Positions 35,134-44,614 of a stretch of 64,000 bases of DNA are shown piece after piece (within the stretch, counting starts at the first letter, position 1; each line of letters begins with the position of its first letter). The stretch comes from CAIOZA01 sp964464375 (lineage in GTDB: Bacteria > Bacteroidota > Ignavibacteria > Kapaibacteriales > UBA2268). The notes under the pieces are model-generated. The model saw nothing but the letters and a program-made list of their open reading frames with translations. It made no database searches and was not told the DNA's origin. Position numbers and translations under genes: made by a program. The stretch covers positions 124,001-188,000 of the forward strand of contig CAYXFU010000002.1 in NCBI GenBank assembly GCA_964464375.1, in the 5' to 3' direction.

Positions 35134-35241
35134 AAGTTAAACAGAAATAGGCTCTGCTGGAGACCAACCTATCAGGGTTAAAATTGATGGCTGATATAAA
35201 ATGCTGAAAGGGAATTCTTAATAGGATTCCCTTTACTTTTT
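35134..35241 (+). ncRNA. Candidate free-standing small RNA, about 108 nt
   Basis: A promoter-like element upstream and a hairpin plus T run at the end frame a short transcript with no credible ORF. Inside, AGGCTC/GAGACC and AACC/GGTT can form two small stems, and TATCAG/CTGATA is an alternative pairing. I do not recognise it: it lacks the GGAA apical loop and AGCAG of SRP RNA and is too short for tmRNA or RNase P RNA. The next gene downstream is on the other strand, so it is not a leader. Confidence 0.4.
35207..35241 (+). terminator. Terminator of the candidate small RNA
   Basis: AAAGGGAAT (35207-35215) pairs with ATTCCCTTT (35226-35234), ten-base loop, followed by ACTTTTT. Confidence 0.7.
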
Positions 35242-35614
35242 AGAAACCTTCATGCTATTTTAAAAACTCCTAAAAGAAATTATATTATGTTACTATTAAC
35301 CAAATAAAAATATATATCTGGTATTGTTCTATCCTTGAACTTTTATCAGAATATTAATTCAAATTCTTTAAATGCCTCGAATTCTAACAATAATTTTTAT
35401 TTACTTCACTTTCAGCCTGAAAAATGTTCATTAAGCCCCAAAAAACTATCGGCTCCTATCCAAAAACTAGAAATGAAACATTATATAATGTAGAGTTCTA
35501 TGTACTCCGTTTGATCCAGAAACTGGCACATTTGAACAGCTATCAAATTAGATATCTAAAGCCAATTTTTAATGAAATTTGAGATCATTTACCAAATAAA
35601 ATTCCTGAATTTAA
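35242..35614. other. Gene-free stretch between the small RNA and the arylsulfotransferase-like gene
   Basis: I see no ORF with coding character, no strong hairpin and no repeat here. It is the 3' flank of the minus-strand gene that ends at 35615; no obvious terminator for that gene is visible. Confidence 0.6.
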
Positions 35615-38137
35615 CTATTTCATTATTACAATCTTATCTACTATGGCATTTCCATGCGAACTAACAATGCAAAGATATACACCTGGCTGCAAGTGACTTA
35701 GATTAAGATTAAAGTTCCATGAACCTTCGGGTACATATTGTTCAATAATATCTGATCTTAAAGTACCTAACATATCTAGTATCTTTACCTGTACCAAACC
35801 GCTTTGTTGAGAGTTATATTTGAGAGTTACATTGCCGTTAGTCGGATTGGGAGTAATATGCAAATTGTCCTTTGTGATGCTATTATAAGGAACATCAGTT
35901 GGAGGGTTGATCCAAAAATTCTCACTGGAGGCATAGATATTATTATCTTTTAGACTTTTAATAACAATTGAATAATCAGAGCCTGCAGCCAATGATTTGG
36001 GAACCTTCCATGCGTAAGCATTTGTAAGGCTTTGGAGAATATTCTTTATTACCAATACCTGTGATCCACTTTTAAATAATGTGATTAACATAGAATCTGC
36101 AAGATTGGTATTCCATCTGATTATTGCTGTTGAATCACTATATAATCGATCTGATAATTTGGGTTTTGTAATAACTATTGATGGAGAATTTAGACTAAAA
36201 CTCCAAATTGGTGACCAGGCACTATTAGTTCCATTATAATTTGTCTTAACTCTCCAATAGTAGGTCTTGTTTGATTCCAGATCCAGAGATATACTTGTTT
36301 CGATTAAAGTATCCTGTCCAATGAAAGAAGAATCAGGAGCAATTTGATAAACAAAATTATCATATCTTCCTGTGGGGGTCCAGAGTAAATTTACTTTTTT
36401 ATTATTTTGCAACAATGCTGAATTACTTGGTGACATTAGAACAGGAGCATTGATATTTGCAGGTAACCTTTTGAAACCTAGTATGTATTCTCCTGTATCG
36501 GATGCCATTGCTACCAGAAGATTATCATTTGGATCCAAATACGTTGAAAGTTCAGTAAAACTGCCACTTCCTTCAGTCTTTCGATAGAAGACTTTCATAC
36601 TATCGTATTGATACAAAGGTGGTAATGTGGTAACATCAAATCTGATTTCACCACCAAAGGAGTAAATATTTTCAGTGTTAACAGTATATCTTCCAGGGAC
36701 AATTACCGGTGCTTCACTAATAAATTTAGGATTCATGGGTGAACAATCATACTTCTTTACTTCGCATAAATTGTACATGAAAGCACTCATAGTTTCGAGA
36801 AATATCACGACTCCAGTTTGTGATTTCTTATTATTAAATTTATACGTGTTACCTTCAAGTAAATCTCTCATTACCACATTACCAACAGGCTGGCAAGCCG
36901 GTAGTTGGTATTTCAATCCTCTGTAACTAAAGTAAGCAGGGGGGAGCGATAATTCATAAGCAATCTTTTTATCTGGTGTAACTTCAGTAACAGTTCTGAA
37001 TGGACCTGAAAGTATCATTCCCCAATCAATCAAGGTATTTCCATTAGGTAAGCGCTGGGCTGATCCCATTGCAAAAGTTGCAATGTCGCCAGCGGGGTGT
37101 TTGTATTCCCAAACCAAATCTGCTGTTTTATTCTTTTCGTCAACTGAATATTCGACAGCACGTGAATACCAAGGATCTTTACCATAACCATCATCAAAAA
37201 AAAGAAAATTACCATTTGAAAGACGCTTAATATCATGCTGTAAACGAAAATAAAGAGGTGCAAACTCCTCATGTTCTCCTTTGATTGCAAAATTACTTTG
37301 ATTACCTCCAAAGCGCCATATAATATTACCTGAAGTCATGTCAATTTTTACCATTTCACAGGTTGTTGCAAATGAAACAATTAAATTTCCATCGGTATCC
37401 AAATGATAGGCGTTTGCATGAACGTGCTCGAAAGTTGCATTGAGGAAATTGTCCAGTGTCTGAGTTATTGGAATATGATCCAAACTTCGCCATTGGAAGA
37501 CACATTTTTTATTAGCATCAAGTTCTTGGATAACTGAACCAATGACTATAGCATTGGGGTTTCCGCCATTAACAACTTTGCTCATATCTACCGGAACCAT
37601 TTCATAAGATAACATTAGATAATTACCATTGGGCAGAATCCTAAATTCATGTGTATCTGACAAATATCCGTTCTTGCATTGAACACTATCTATCAGATTG
37701 AAATCCGAATCCAATATATAATCTATAACTTTAGCATTTTGTACTTTTAAGGGTCCTATTTGGTGAACATCACCGGCACCAATAGCACTTGCATAGGAGA
37801 ATAATCCATTAGGTCCCATTTTAAAGTCAATTCCACCTAATAATGGTTTCTGATAAAAAAGTGGTTTAGCTAGACTATCAAGAACTAATATGTAACTAGG
37901 TGAATTTTGCGAAATATTAAATGTAGTTAGAAACAAATATCCAGGTGCAGGGCTGACTGAAGTGTCAATCTTTATAACCGGGAAATCAGTTGGCAGTTCA
38001 CCTAGAACTTCCGGAATATTAGTGTACATAATGGTTTCAAAAATTGATAAAGGTCTGCTATCAATAACCGATATCGGTTGTGAAAATGATAACTGAGTTG
38101 TGATTATCAATGTTAGTAGAGTAAGTAGAATTTTCAT
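35615..38137 (-). CDS. Secreted arylsulfotransferase (ASST)-like protein with T9SS tail
   Basis: An 840-residue protein: signal peptide (residues 1-19), an ASST-type beta-propeller to about 430, a fibronectin/Ig-like region (about 560-700) and a T9SS type A sorting tail (NLHITPNPTNGNVTLKYN to IVDKIVIMK). Propeller blades show the repeated His plus LPNGN pattern: DTHEFRILPNGNYLML, FEHVHANAYHLDTDGN, LQHDIKRLSNGNFLFF, AQRLPNGNTLI. Classical ASST moves sulfate between phenols in the periplasm without PAPS, using active-site His; conservation of that exact site cannot be judged by eye. It would be exported and attached to the surface. It follows pstB by 82 bases on the same strand, near the sulfotransferase operon, and has its own ECF-like promoter motif. 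Confidence 0.82.
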   Translation of the reverse strand: MKILLTLLTLIITTQLSFSQPISVIDSRPLSIFETIMYTNIPEVLGELPTDFPVIKIDTSVSPAPGYLFLTTFNISQNSPSYILVLDSLAKPLFYQKPLLGGIDFKMGPNGLFSYASAIGAGDVHQIGPLKVQNAKVIDYILDSDFNLIDSVQCKNGYLSDTHEFRILPNGNYLMLSYEMVPVDMSKVVNGGNPNAIVIGSVIQELDANKKCVFQWRSLDHIPITQTLDNFLNATFEHVHANAYHLDTDGNLIVSFATTCEMVKIDMTSGNIIWRFGGNQSNFAIKGEHEEFAPLYFRLQHDIKRLSNGNFLFFDDGYGKDPWYSRAVEYSVDEKNKTADLVWEYKHPAGDIATFAMGSAQRLPNGNTLIDWGMILSGPFRTVTEVTPDKKIAYELSLPPAYFSYRGLKYQLPACQPVGNVVMRDLLEGNTYKFNNKKSQTGVVIFLETMSAFMYNLCEVKKYDCSPMNPKFISEAPVIVPGRYTVNTENIYSFGGEIRFDVTTLPPLYQYDSMKVFYRKTEGSGSFTELSTYLDPNDNLLVAMASDTGEYILGFKRLPANINAPVLMSPSNSALLQNNKKVNLLWTPTGRYDNFVYQIAPDSSFIGQDTLIETSISLDLESNKTYYWRVKTNYNGTNSAWSPIWSFSLNSPSIVITKPKLSDRLYSDSTAIIRWNTNLADSMLITLFKSGSQVLVIKNILQSLTNAYAWKVPKSLAAGSDYSIVIKSLKDNNIYASSENFWINPPTDVPYNSITKDNLHITPNPTNGNVTLKYNSQQSGLVQVKILDMLGTLRSDIIEQYVPEGSWNFNLNLSHLQPGVYLCIVSSHGNAIVDKIVIMK

Positions 38138-38167
38138 AGCTTTTCCAATAATATTTCTTTTAAATTA

Positions 38168-38197
38168 TAATATCGCAAAATTAGTACTTTTGTTACA
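38168..38197 (-). promoter_or_regulatory. TTGTAACAAAA motif upstream of the ASST-like gene
   Basis: On the minus strand TGTAACA (38197-38191), 16 bases, GATATTA (38174-38168), 30 bases before the gene start. The first element is identical to those at 47461 and 51751; the second is only loosely similar. Confidence 0.35.
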
Positions 38198-38219
38198 AAA
38201 ATATATGATTTAAATAAAT

Positions 38220-38975
38220 TTAACTGATAACACCGCTAACATATTCTATTGTTTTAGAATGTTTGGGGTGATTCAAAACGTCGGACGCCTCACCATGTTC
38301 GATAATTTCTCCATCATACATATAGACGATATAATCGGCAATTCTTTTGGCCTGCCTAAGGATATGTGTTACAAGAATAATGCTGTAATCAGCTTTCAAT
38401 TTAAGGAACATTTGTTCAATATAAGAACTTGATTGCGGATCAAGAGCAGATGTTGGTTCATCTCCTAGAATAACCAAAGGCTGAACTGCCAATCCTCGGG
38501 CTAGGCACAGTCGTTGCTGCTGACCTATTGAAAGCTTAGAAGCTGGGCTGGAAAGCCTGTCCTTCACTTCATCCCAAAGATTTGCTTCTTTCAAATAAAA
38601 TTCAACAATCGATTTAAGTTCATTTTTTTTATTTGTTCCATGCAACCTTGGACCATAAGCTACATTGTCAAAGATTGACATAGGAAGTGGGTAAGGTTTT
38701 TGGGAGAGTAAACCCATTTTTTTTCTAAGATGGGTAACTTCAGTCTTTGGACTATATATATCCTCACCATCGACATAGACCTGTCCTGTTACTTTAACTT
38801 CATCAGTTGATTCAATGAGTCTGTTAAGACATTTTAACAGAGTTGTCTTACCGCAGCCCGATGGTCCGATAATAGCTGTTATCTGCTTATTGGGAATATC
38901 TAAATTAATATTTTTCAGTGCCTGTGTAGCACCATAGAAAACATTCAAATTTCTTACTTTTATATTTGATTCCAT
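38220..38975 (-). CDS. pstB: Phosphate-type ABC transporter ATPase PstB
   Basis: A 251-residue ATPase with VFYGATQALKNINLDI, Walker A GPSGCGKTTLLKCLNR, Q-loop LLSQKPYPLPMSIFDNVAYG (the PMSI/VYG pattern is typical of PstB), signature LSIGQQQRLCLARGLA and Walker B LVILGDEPTSALDP. PstB drives import of phosphate through PstCA. Two details differ from classic PstB: signature SIGQQQ rather than SGGQQQ, and GDEPTSALDP rather than MDEPCSALDP. It starts seven bases after pstA. No phoU follows, unlike most pst operons. Confidence 0.93.
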   Translation of the reverse strand: MESNIKVRNLNVFYGATQALKNINLDIPNKQITAIIGPSGCGKTTLLKCLNRLIESTDEVKVTGQVYVDGEDIYSPKTEVTHLRKKMGLLSQKPYPLPMSIFDNVAYGPRLHGTNKKNELKSIVEFYLKEANLWDEVKDRLSSPASKLSIGQQQRLCLARGLAVQPLVILGDEPTSALDPQSSSYIEQMFLKLKADYSIILVTHILRQAKRIADYIVYMYDGEIIEHGEASDVLNHPKHSKTIEYVSGVIS

Positions 38976-38982
38976 TTCTATT

Positions 38983-39831
38983 CTATATTTTGTATTTGTT
39001 ATGTCTGTTTGTTAGTAACCTAGACAATAAGCTAATGCATAGGACAATTATTGTCAAAATAAGAACTGCAGCAAAAGCACGATCCTGTACTTCCTTGATG
39101 GGACTTGACAGCTGAAAGAAAATCGTGAGAGGAAGTGTTGCAGCAGAATCAGTCAAACTTGTAGGTATAGAGTCACTATAACCCGCTGTGAACAAAACTG
39201 AAGCAGCATCCCCGATGGCACGTCCGAACGCCATTAAAACAGCTGTTAGAATCCCGGGTAATATCTGCTTTGCATTCACCTTAAACCCTGTTTCGAGTTT
39301 GGTTGCGCCTAGCGATAGAGAAGCATGAAACAGACCTTCTGGTATTGTTTGAGATATTTCATCGATTGCTCTAATAATAATTGGCAGTATAAGAATACTG
39401 ACAACGATGATACCAGCGATTAGTGATGCTTTCAGTCCGAAGAAAATCATTAAAGTAAACCCAAAAGCACCATAAACTATTGATGGTACTCCCCAAAGTA
39501 CATCAAAACATAGTCTCAAAACTGCTGAAACTTTTGAATCTGCCTTCAAGTAAACATTCATTAGCATTACTATCGGTATCCCCAAAGCAGTAGCCAATGC
39601 TGTGGCTCCTCCGGCTATGTAAAATGAACCTATTATTGCATTGAGTATGCCGCCCTCTTTGCCTAAATAGTAGCCTCCTTTTGGGGTTTGACTCACCATA
39701 GCCCAGTTGAATGAAGAAAAGCCTTTGATTATAATACTGGTTAATATCAATACTATTATTGACACTATCAGAGTAGCGGATATAATCATCAATACAAGGA
39801 AGAATTTTTCTTCTATTACTTTTCTTTTCAT
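38983..39831 (-). CDS. pstA: Phosphate-type ABC transporter permease PstA
   Basis: A 282-residue inner-membrane permease with six hydrophobic segments and the PstA signatures GGILNAIIGSFYIAGGATAL, VLRLCFDVLWGVPSIVYGAF, the coupling EAA-type loop ISQTIPEGLFHASLSLGATK and ILTAVLMAFGRAIGDAASVL. With PstC it forms the channel for the imported oxyanion. It starts nine bases after pstC ends and is followed seven bases later by pstB. Normal length. Confidence 0.94.
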   Translation of the reverse strand: MKRKVIEEKFFLVLMIISATLIVSIIVLILTSIIIKGFSSFNWAMVSQTPKGGYYLGKEGGILNAIIGSFYIAGGATALATALGIPIVMLMNVYLKADSKVSAVLRLCFDVLWGVPSIVYGAFGFTLMIFFGLKASLIAGIIVVSILILPIIIRAIDEISQTIPEGLFHASLSLGATKLETGFKVNAKQILPGILTAVLMAFGRAIGDAASVLFTAGYSDSIPTSLTDSAATLPLTIFFQLSSPIKEVQDRAFAAVLILTIIVLCISLLSRLLTNRHNKYKI

Positions 39832-39840
39832 TTTCTAAGA

Positions 39841-40755
39841 TTAATATTTTAAATATTTAATCAGTCTGTTCAGGAATAATTTTGAAACGATATTAAAAAA
39901 GAGAACAACGCCAAACAAGACTAATGCCGAAAACATCAAAGCTGAATCATACAATGGTATAGAGAGCATTTCTCCGTAATTATTGGCTATCAATGCCGGC
40001 AATGGATATCCCGGATCAAATACTGACTTCGGTATCTGGACTACATTTCCGACAACCATCAAAACTGCCAGCGTTTCACCAAAAGCTCTTGACAATCCAA
40101 GCACAATGCCTGCAATAATTCCGGGTAAAGATTTCCTCAGAACCACAAATTTTATCGTTTCCCATCTTGTTGCGCCCAGAGATAGTGAAGCTTCTCGCAG
40201 TTCTTGGGGTATTGTTTTCAAGATTTCAATGAATACAAGAATAATATTTGGGACAAGCATAACCGATAGTACAATGCTTCCGGCAAGAATACTGTAACCC
40301 GTTGAATGTACTCCGAAAAATGGAGCCAGATAATCTCTTATGAACGGAACAATTATGATCACTCCCCAAACACCAAGAATCACAGAAGGAAGCCCTGCTA
40401 ATATATCAATAATCGGAAAGAATATGTTCAATACTTTTTTACTTGCATATTCTATTAAATATATCGCTGTCAAAAGGCAGACTGGCACCGATATAATTAA
40501 TGCCAATAACGACACATAGCAAGAGCTTACAAGAAACGGAAGTATCCCAAATTTACTTTTAAGCGGATACCAGTCAATAGAAAATAGGGAATTGAAAAAC
40601 CCATGGCTTTCGATTATCGGATAGGATTTTATCAATAATCCAATCCCAATAACCAAAACTAAAGAGGCACTTATAGTACCAATGAGATAGAACAAATAGT
40701 ATGCTAAGTTGTTGGTACGGACTCTTGATCTGAGTGAAGTTCCAAGTTTAAACAT
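39841..40755 (-). CDS. pstC: Phosphate-type ABC transporter permease PstC
   Basis: The 304-residue permease has six membrane segments and PstC hallmarks: FGILPFLVSSCYVSLLALII, VPVCLLTAIYLIEYASKKVL, DILAGLPSVILGVWGVIIIV, the coupling loop LKTIPQELREASLSLGATRW and GIVLGLSRAFGETLAVLMVV. It pairs with PstA in the inner membrane. It begins 28 bases after pstS ends and pstA starts nine bases after its stop. Normal length and order. Confidence 0.95.
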   Translation of the reverse strand: MFKLGTSLRSRVRTNNLAYYLFYLIGTISASLVLVIGIGLLIKSYPIIESHGFFNSLFSIDWYPLKSKFGILPFLVSSCYVSLLALIISVPVCLLTAIYLIEYASKKVLNIFFPIIDILAGLPSVILGVWGVIIIVPFIRDYLAPFFGVHSTGYSILAGSIVLSVMLVPNIILVFIEILKTIPQELREASLSLGATRWETIKFVVLRKSLPGIIAGIVLGLSRAFGETLAVLMVVGNVVQIPKSVFDPGYPLPALIANNYGEMLSIPLYDSALMFSALVLFGVVLFFNIVSKLFLNRLIKYLKY

Positions 40756-40783
40756 AGCATTTTGCTCTAAAATTATTGAAAAC

Positions 40784-41746
40784 TTATTTGATTTTATTTA
40801 ATGATAATGTTATCTTTTCGGTTGAAAGTTCAATATAACCATTGCTTTTCACAAACTTCTGCCCATCTGTCAGAATCCAGTTTAGAAAATGAATTGTTGC
40901 CGGATTAGCAGGCTTTCCTTTTGATACAAAGTACAAATCTCTGGCCGGAGGCGATGGATAAATGTTGTTTGCTATTGCCTGAACAATTTGATCCTGATTA
41001 TTGTAGAATTTCTCAGCCGGATCCAATATTCCATTTTTATTCAAATCTAAAGGAATAGCGAATAATTTATCATTCATAGCTTTAGTTCTAGGATTGTAGG
41101 CAAACCCAATATTATTATATCCAATTCCATTGACATCATTTTGAACAGCCTGAGCAACCCCTGGATCACCAAAAACACCAACACCTTTCAAGTCTTCCTG
41201 TTTTTCCCCAAACAATTTTGCCCAGATATCAGCTGCACCGCAAGCATCTGATCTTGAGTAAACCTGAATAGGAGCATTAGATTTTGAAGGATCTCCAATT
41301 GCTTCTCCCCATGTTTTGATTTCATTAGTAATGAATATCTTTATCAAGATTTCAGTAGTCAAACCCTTTTGCAAAATATCATTCAAAACCGGATTTCTGG
41401 CGTTAATAACCCCAACAACAGCATCTTTGACAACAGGTACAAACCACGCACCTTTATCTACTTCTGTCTGCGAAATCTCTCTTGAAACCATACCCAAATC
41501 AACTATACCGGATAAAGCATCTGCTATTCCCTTTCCGGCTCCACCCGCTGAGATATCTATCTGAACATTTGGATGTAACTTGTTGTATTCTTCCTTCCAC
41601 TTTTGAGCCATCGGATACAAAGCAAATGCACCGGACATTGATATTTTCCCGCTAATTTCTTTATCTATGGTATTCGTTTCTTCTTTTTTACTACAACCAA
41701 TAAAAAATGCTAAGCATAAAACAGTTATTATTTTTAATTTTACCAT
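40784..41746 (-). CDS. pstS: PstS-family oxyanion-binding lipoprotein
   Basis: A 320-residue lipoprotein (lipobox FFIGC, Cys near residue 18) with the PstS fold: ISMSGAFALYPMAQKWKEEY, ISAGGAGKGIADALSG, DLGMVSREIS, and C-terminal YPSPPARDLYFVSKG. PstS captures phosphate in the periplasm. The anion-contact loop reads YSRSDACGAADIW, where E. coli PstS has RADGSGT; the Ser and Thr ligands are replaced by Cys and Ala, so specificity may be altered. It lies between cysNC (17 bases upstream) and pstC (28 bases downstream). In this position a sulfate-binding role is a fair alternative. Family certain, ligand uncertain. Confidence 0.85.
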   Translation of the reverse strand: MVKLKIITVLCLAFFIGCSKKEETNTIDKEISGKISMSGAFALYPMAQKWKEEYNKLHPNVQIDISAGGAGKGIADALSGIVDLGMVSREISQTEVDKGAWFVPVVKDAVVGVINARNPVLNDILQKGLTTEILIKIFITNEIKTWGEAIGDPSKSNAPIQVYSRSDACGAADIWAKLFGEKQEDLKGVGVFGDPGVAQAVQNDVNGIGYNNIGFAYNPRTKAMNDKLFAIPLDLNKNGILDPAEKFYNNQDQIVQAIANNIYPSPPARDLYFVSKGKPANPATIHFLNWILTDGQKFVKSNGYIELSTEKITLSLNKIK

Positions 41747-41763
41747 TCAATTAACCCAAAAAT

Positions 41764-43650
41764 TTACATCAGAATATTTTTGCTTACCAGATAATCCAAG
41801 ATACAACTTACAGACTCATCAACCGACAATTGATCTGTTTTTACAACAATCTCAGGATTGTCTGGTTTTTCATAACCGGAGCTGATACCTGTAAAATCAA
41901 CAATTTCTCCGACTCGGGCTTTAGAATAAAAACCCTTAGCATCTCTCTTCTCGCATATTTCAATTGGAGCATCTATAAATACTTCTACAAAATGAAAATC
42001 GGATAATATTCTTCTTGCAGCCTGTCTGTCCTTTTCAAAAGGAGAGATAAGAGAGCACATAACATTAACACCGGATTTTAATATCAATTTAGCAATCTCC
42101 GCTGTTCTGCGAATATTTTCACTCCTGTCAGAATCAGTATAACCAAGATCTGTACATAGTCCTTTTCTTAGTATGTCTCCATCCAATAGAACACTATGAT
42201 AACCTCGTATTGATAATTCAGCATTTAAATTCTCAGAAGTAGTTGTCTTGCCGCTTCCGGACAAACCAGTGAACCATAATACAAATGGTTTTTCCTGATT
42301 GAGATTACTTTTACCTTCTTTGCCCAAATCATTATCAATTAATTCATTTATCATTCCACATCCTACTGTTAAATTGGTCAATCTGTCAATTATAATGAAA
42401 GAACCAAATTGCTTGTCTGATTTATAATTATCTATAAATACCCTGCTGTTGCAATGAATATCAACTATTCCAACTTCGTTGATATCCAGCTTGTCTGTGG
42501 ATATTTGATTGAAAGATTCGAGGTTATATTTATTTGCAATTTTTCTTATATTAATATTTGCATAACCAAAGCATCCTTTTATTATATAATTGCCGTTATT
42601 CTCAAGTGGTTTAGCATCCATCCAGATAATCGTGGCGTTCACATCCGAATATTTAACAAGTTCAATTTCTTCCGATAAGATGACATCACCGCGGGAAATA
42701 TCTATCTCATCTTCAAGAATCAATGAAATCGAATCACTCTGAATCGCAGAATTAACAAATTGAAAGCCCTTGATAATGCCTTTGACAGTTGTTTTAATGT
42801 CCGACGAAGATACTTTGACTCTTTGACCCAAGGACATATTACCCGAAATTAATTTTCCGGAATATGATCTGAATTTTCTCATTTCATTATCAGTTAAACT
42901 ATCCATTGCCGATAACTGATAACTGTTTTCTTCATTAAAAGATTTAATAACATATTGTACTGCAAATCTTGATGAAGAACTGCCACTAACACTTTCAAGT
43001 TCCAGATTATCAAGCCACTCATAAGCGGTAAGACCATTGTACCACGGCATATTCTCAGAGCGGTTCAATAGATTGTCACCAAAAAGGGCTGAAATGGGAG
43101 TACAGGAATATGATATATCAGACATCCCGATTTCAGAAAGATCCCGCATCAGCTGCAAACAATCCTCTTCAATAGATCTGTAAATGTTTTCATCCCAATT
43201 CATAAGATCGAATTTATTTACAGCGAACATAACAATTTTAATTCCCATTAAAGCACAGATCAGCGTATGTCTGCGGGTCTGCAAACCTAATCCCTTGCGT
43301 GCATCTATTAGGATTATACCGGCATCGCAATGAGAAGCTCCTGTCGCCATGTTCTTGGTGTACTGTGTGTGCCCGGGAGTGTCGGCAACAATGTATTTCT
43401 TATCACCCATTGTAAAATATCGGTAAGCCACATCTATTGTAATTCCCTGTTCACGCTCAGACAATAGTCCGTCTAGCAAAAAAGAGTAATCGAGAGCATT
43501 AATGTCCTTTCCATTCTTTTCTAATTCTAATCTCAGGGACTGCAACTGGTCTTCAAATATCAATCCGGCATCGAACAATAATTTTCCTATCATTGTTGAT
43601 TTACCGTCATCAACGCTGCCACAGGTAAGAAATTTAGTGACGTTATTCAT
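41764..43650 (-). CDS. cysNC: Fused ATP sulfurylase GTPase subunit and APS kinase (CysN-CysC)
   Basis: A 628-residue fusion. Residues 1 to about 430 are CysN, an EF-Tu-like GTPase: TCGSVDDGKSTMIGKLLFDA, ADTPGHTQYTKNMATGASH and FAVNKFDLMNW. Residues about 455-628 are CysC: VLWFTGLSGSGKTTTSENLN, LLDGDILRKGLCTDLGY, DRSENIRRTAEIAKL, and SPFEKDRQAARRI with the active-site Ser. CysN with CysD makes APS from ATP and sulfate; CysC phosphorylates APS to PAPS, the activated sulfate. The fused form is known, as in NodQ. It overlaps cysD by one base. With no APS/PAPS reductase or sulfite reductase nearby, the PAPS is probably meant for the sulfotransferase two genes upstream. Confidence 0.95.
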   Translation of the reverse strand: MNNVTKFLTCGSVDDGKSTMIGKLLFDAGLIFEDQLQSLRLELEKNGKDINALDYSFLLDGLLSEREQGITIDVAYRYFTMGDKKYIVADTPGHTQYTKNMATGASHCDAGIILIDARKGLGLQTRRHTLICALMGIKIVMFAVNKFDLMNWDENIYRSIEEDCLQLMRDLSEIGMSDISYSCTPISALFGDNLLNRSENMPWYNGLTAYEWLDNLELESVSGSSSSRFAVQYVIKSFNEENSYQLSAMDSLTDNEMRKFRSYSGKLISGNMSLGQRVKVSSSDIKTTVKGIIKGFQFVNSAIQSDSISLILEDEIDISRGDVILSEEIELVKYSDVNATIIWMDAKPLENNGNYIIKGCFGYANINIRKIANKYNLESFNQISTDKLDINEVGIVDIHCNSRVFIDNYKSDKQFGSFIIIDRLTNLTVGCGMINELIDNDLGKEGKSNLNQEKPFVLWFTGLSGSGKTTTSENLNAELSIRGYHSVLLDGDILRKGLCTDLGYTDSDRSENIRRTAEIAKLILKSGVNVMCSLISPFEKDRQAARRILSDFHFVEVFIDAPIEICEKRDAKGFYSKARVGEIVDFTGISSGYEKPDNPEIVVKTDQLSVDESVSCILDYLVSKNILM

Positions 43651-44561
43651 CAGAAATATCCTTCCTGCTTCTTCTTTTCCATACTCCCGTTTTCATCAAA
43701 GTCAATCAATCTGCCAATTCTTTCGGAGAAATGCGTTGTTTCAAGCTCGTGGACTATATCCTCGAGTGTTTCTGAGTCTGATTCTATTGCTGCTGTAAGC
43801 GGATAGCAGCCCAAAGTCCTGAAGCGGACCTTTTTCATCTGCACAACATCATTTGGATTCAATTCAAATCTATTATCATTAAGATTTATCATCTGACCGT
43901 TTCTAATTACTACCTCACGTTCCTTGGCAAAATAGAGTGGTACGACATCGATGTTCTCCATTAGAATATAACGCCATATATCTACTTCAGTCCAGTTTGA
44001 GAGAGGAAAAACTCTAAAGCTCTCATTGGGTTTATGTTTAGTGTTGAACAGATCCCATAATTCAGGTCTCTGCTCTTTGGGATTCCATGAATGATTACCG
44101 TCTCTGAAAGAAAAGATTCTTTCCTTTGAGCGGCTTTTTTCTTCTTCTCTTCTTGCTCCACCGATTATAATGTCAAATTTATATAGATTCAAAGCCTGCT
44201 TCAAAGCATCTGTCTTCATAATGTTTGTATAGATGGAACTCCCGTGAGTAAAAGGATTAATATTTTGATTCAAACCATCTTCATTTGTATAAACTAAAAT
44301 TTCGATACCGTATGTTTTAGCAATTTTTTCTCTGAATTCAATCATCTCCTTGAATTTCCATTTAGTATCCACATGCAGGAACCGTACAGGTGGTTTTATC
44401 GGATAAAAAGCTTTCATTGCGAGATGCAGCATCACTCCTGAATCTTTACCTATCGAATACATAATAACAGGATTCTCCGCTTCAGCAATTGCTTCGCGAA
44501 GAATATAAATACTTTCGTTTTCAAGATCTTTCAAATACTCGTACAAATCAATAAGCTCCAA
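43650..44561 (-). CDS. cysD: Sulfate adenylyltransferase subunit 2
   Basis: A 303-residue CysD with the N-type ATP pyrophosphatase motifs: NPVIMYSIGKDSGVMLHLAM (PP-loop SIGKDS), FLHVDTKWKFKEMIEFRE, GGARREEEKSRSKERIFSFR, WNPKEQRPELWDLFN and the C-terminal RFRTLGCYPLTAAIESD. It makes APS from sulfate and ATP with CysN in the cytoplasm. Stop and cysNC start share one base, so the two subunits are translationally coupled. The sulfotransferase gene lies 53 bases upstream on the same strand. Confidence 0.97.
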   Translation of the reverse strand: MELIDLYEYLKDLENESIYILREAIAEAENPVIMYSIGKDSGVMLHLAMKAFYPIKPPVRFLHVDTKWKFKEMIEFREKIAKTYGIEILVYTNEDGLNQNINPFTHGSSIYTNIMKTDALKQALNLYKFDIIIGGARREEEKSRSKERIFSFRDGNHSWNPKEQRPELWDLFNTKHKPNESFRVFPLSNWTEVDIWRYILMENIDVVPLYFAKEREVVIRNGQMINLNDNRFELNPNDVVQMKKVRFRTLGCYPLTAAIESDSETLEDIVHELETTHFSERIGRLIDFDENGSMEKKKQEGYF

Positions 44562-44614
44562 AAATTAAAAATGTGTTTATGCTATCACGACCAATAATCC
44601 ATGCACTAACAATT

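Noticed and set aside
35134..35241. SRP (4.5S) RNA
   Set aside because: The size fits, but the conserved GGAA-type loop and AGCAG internal loop are absent.
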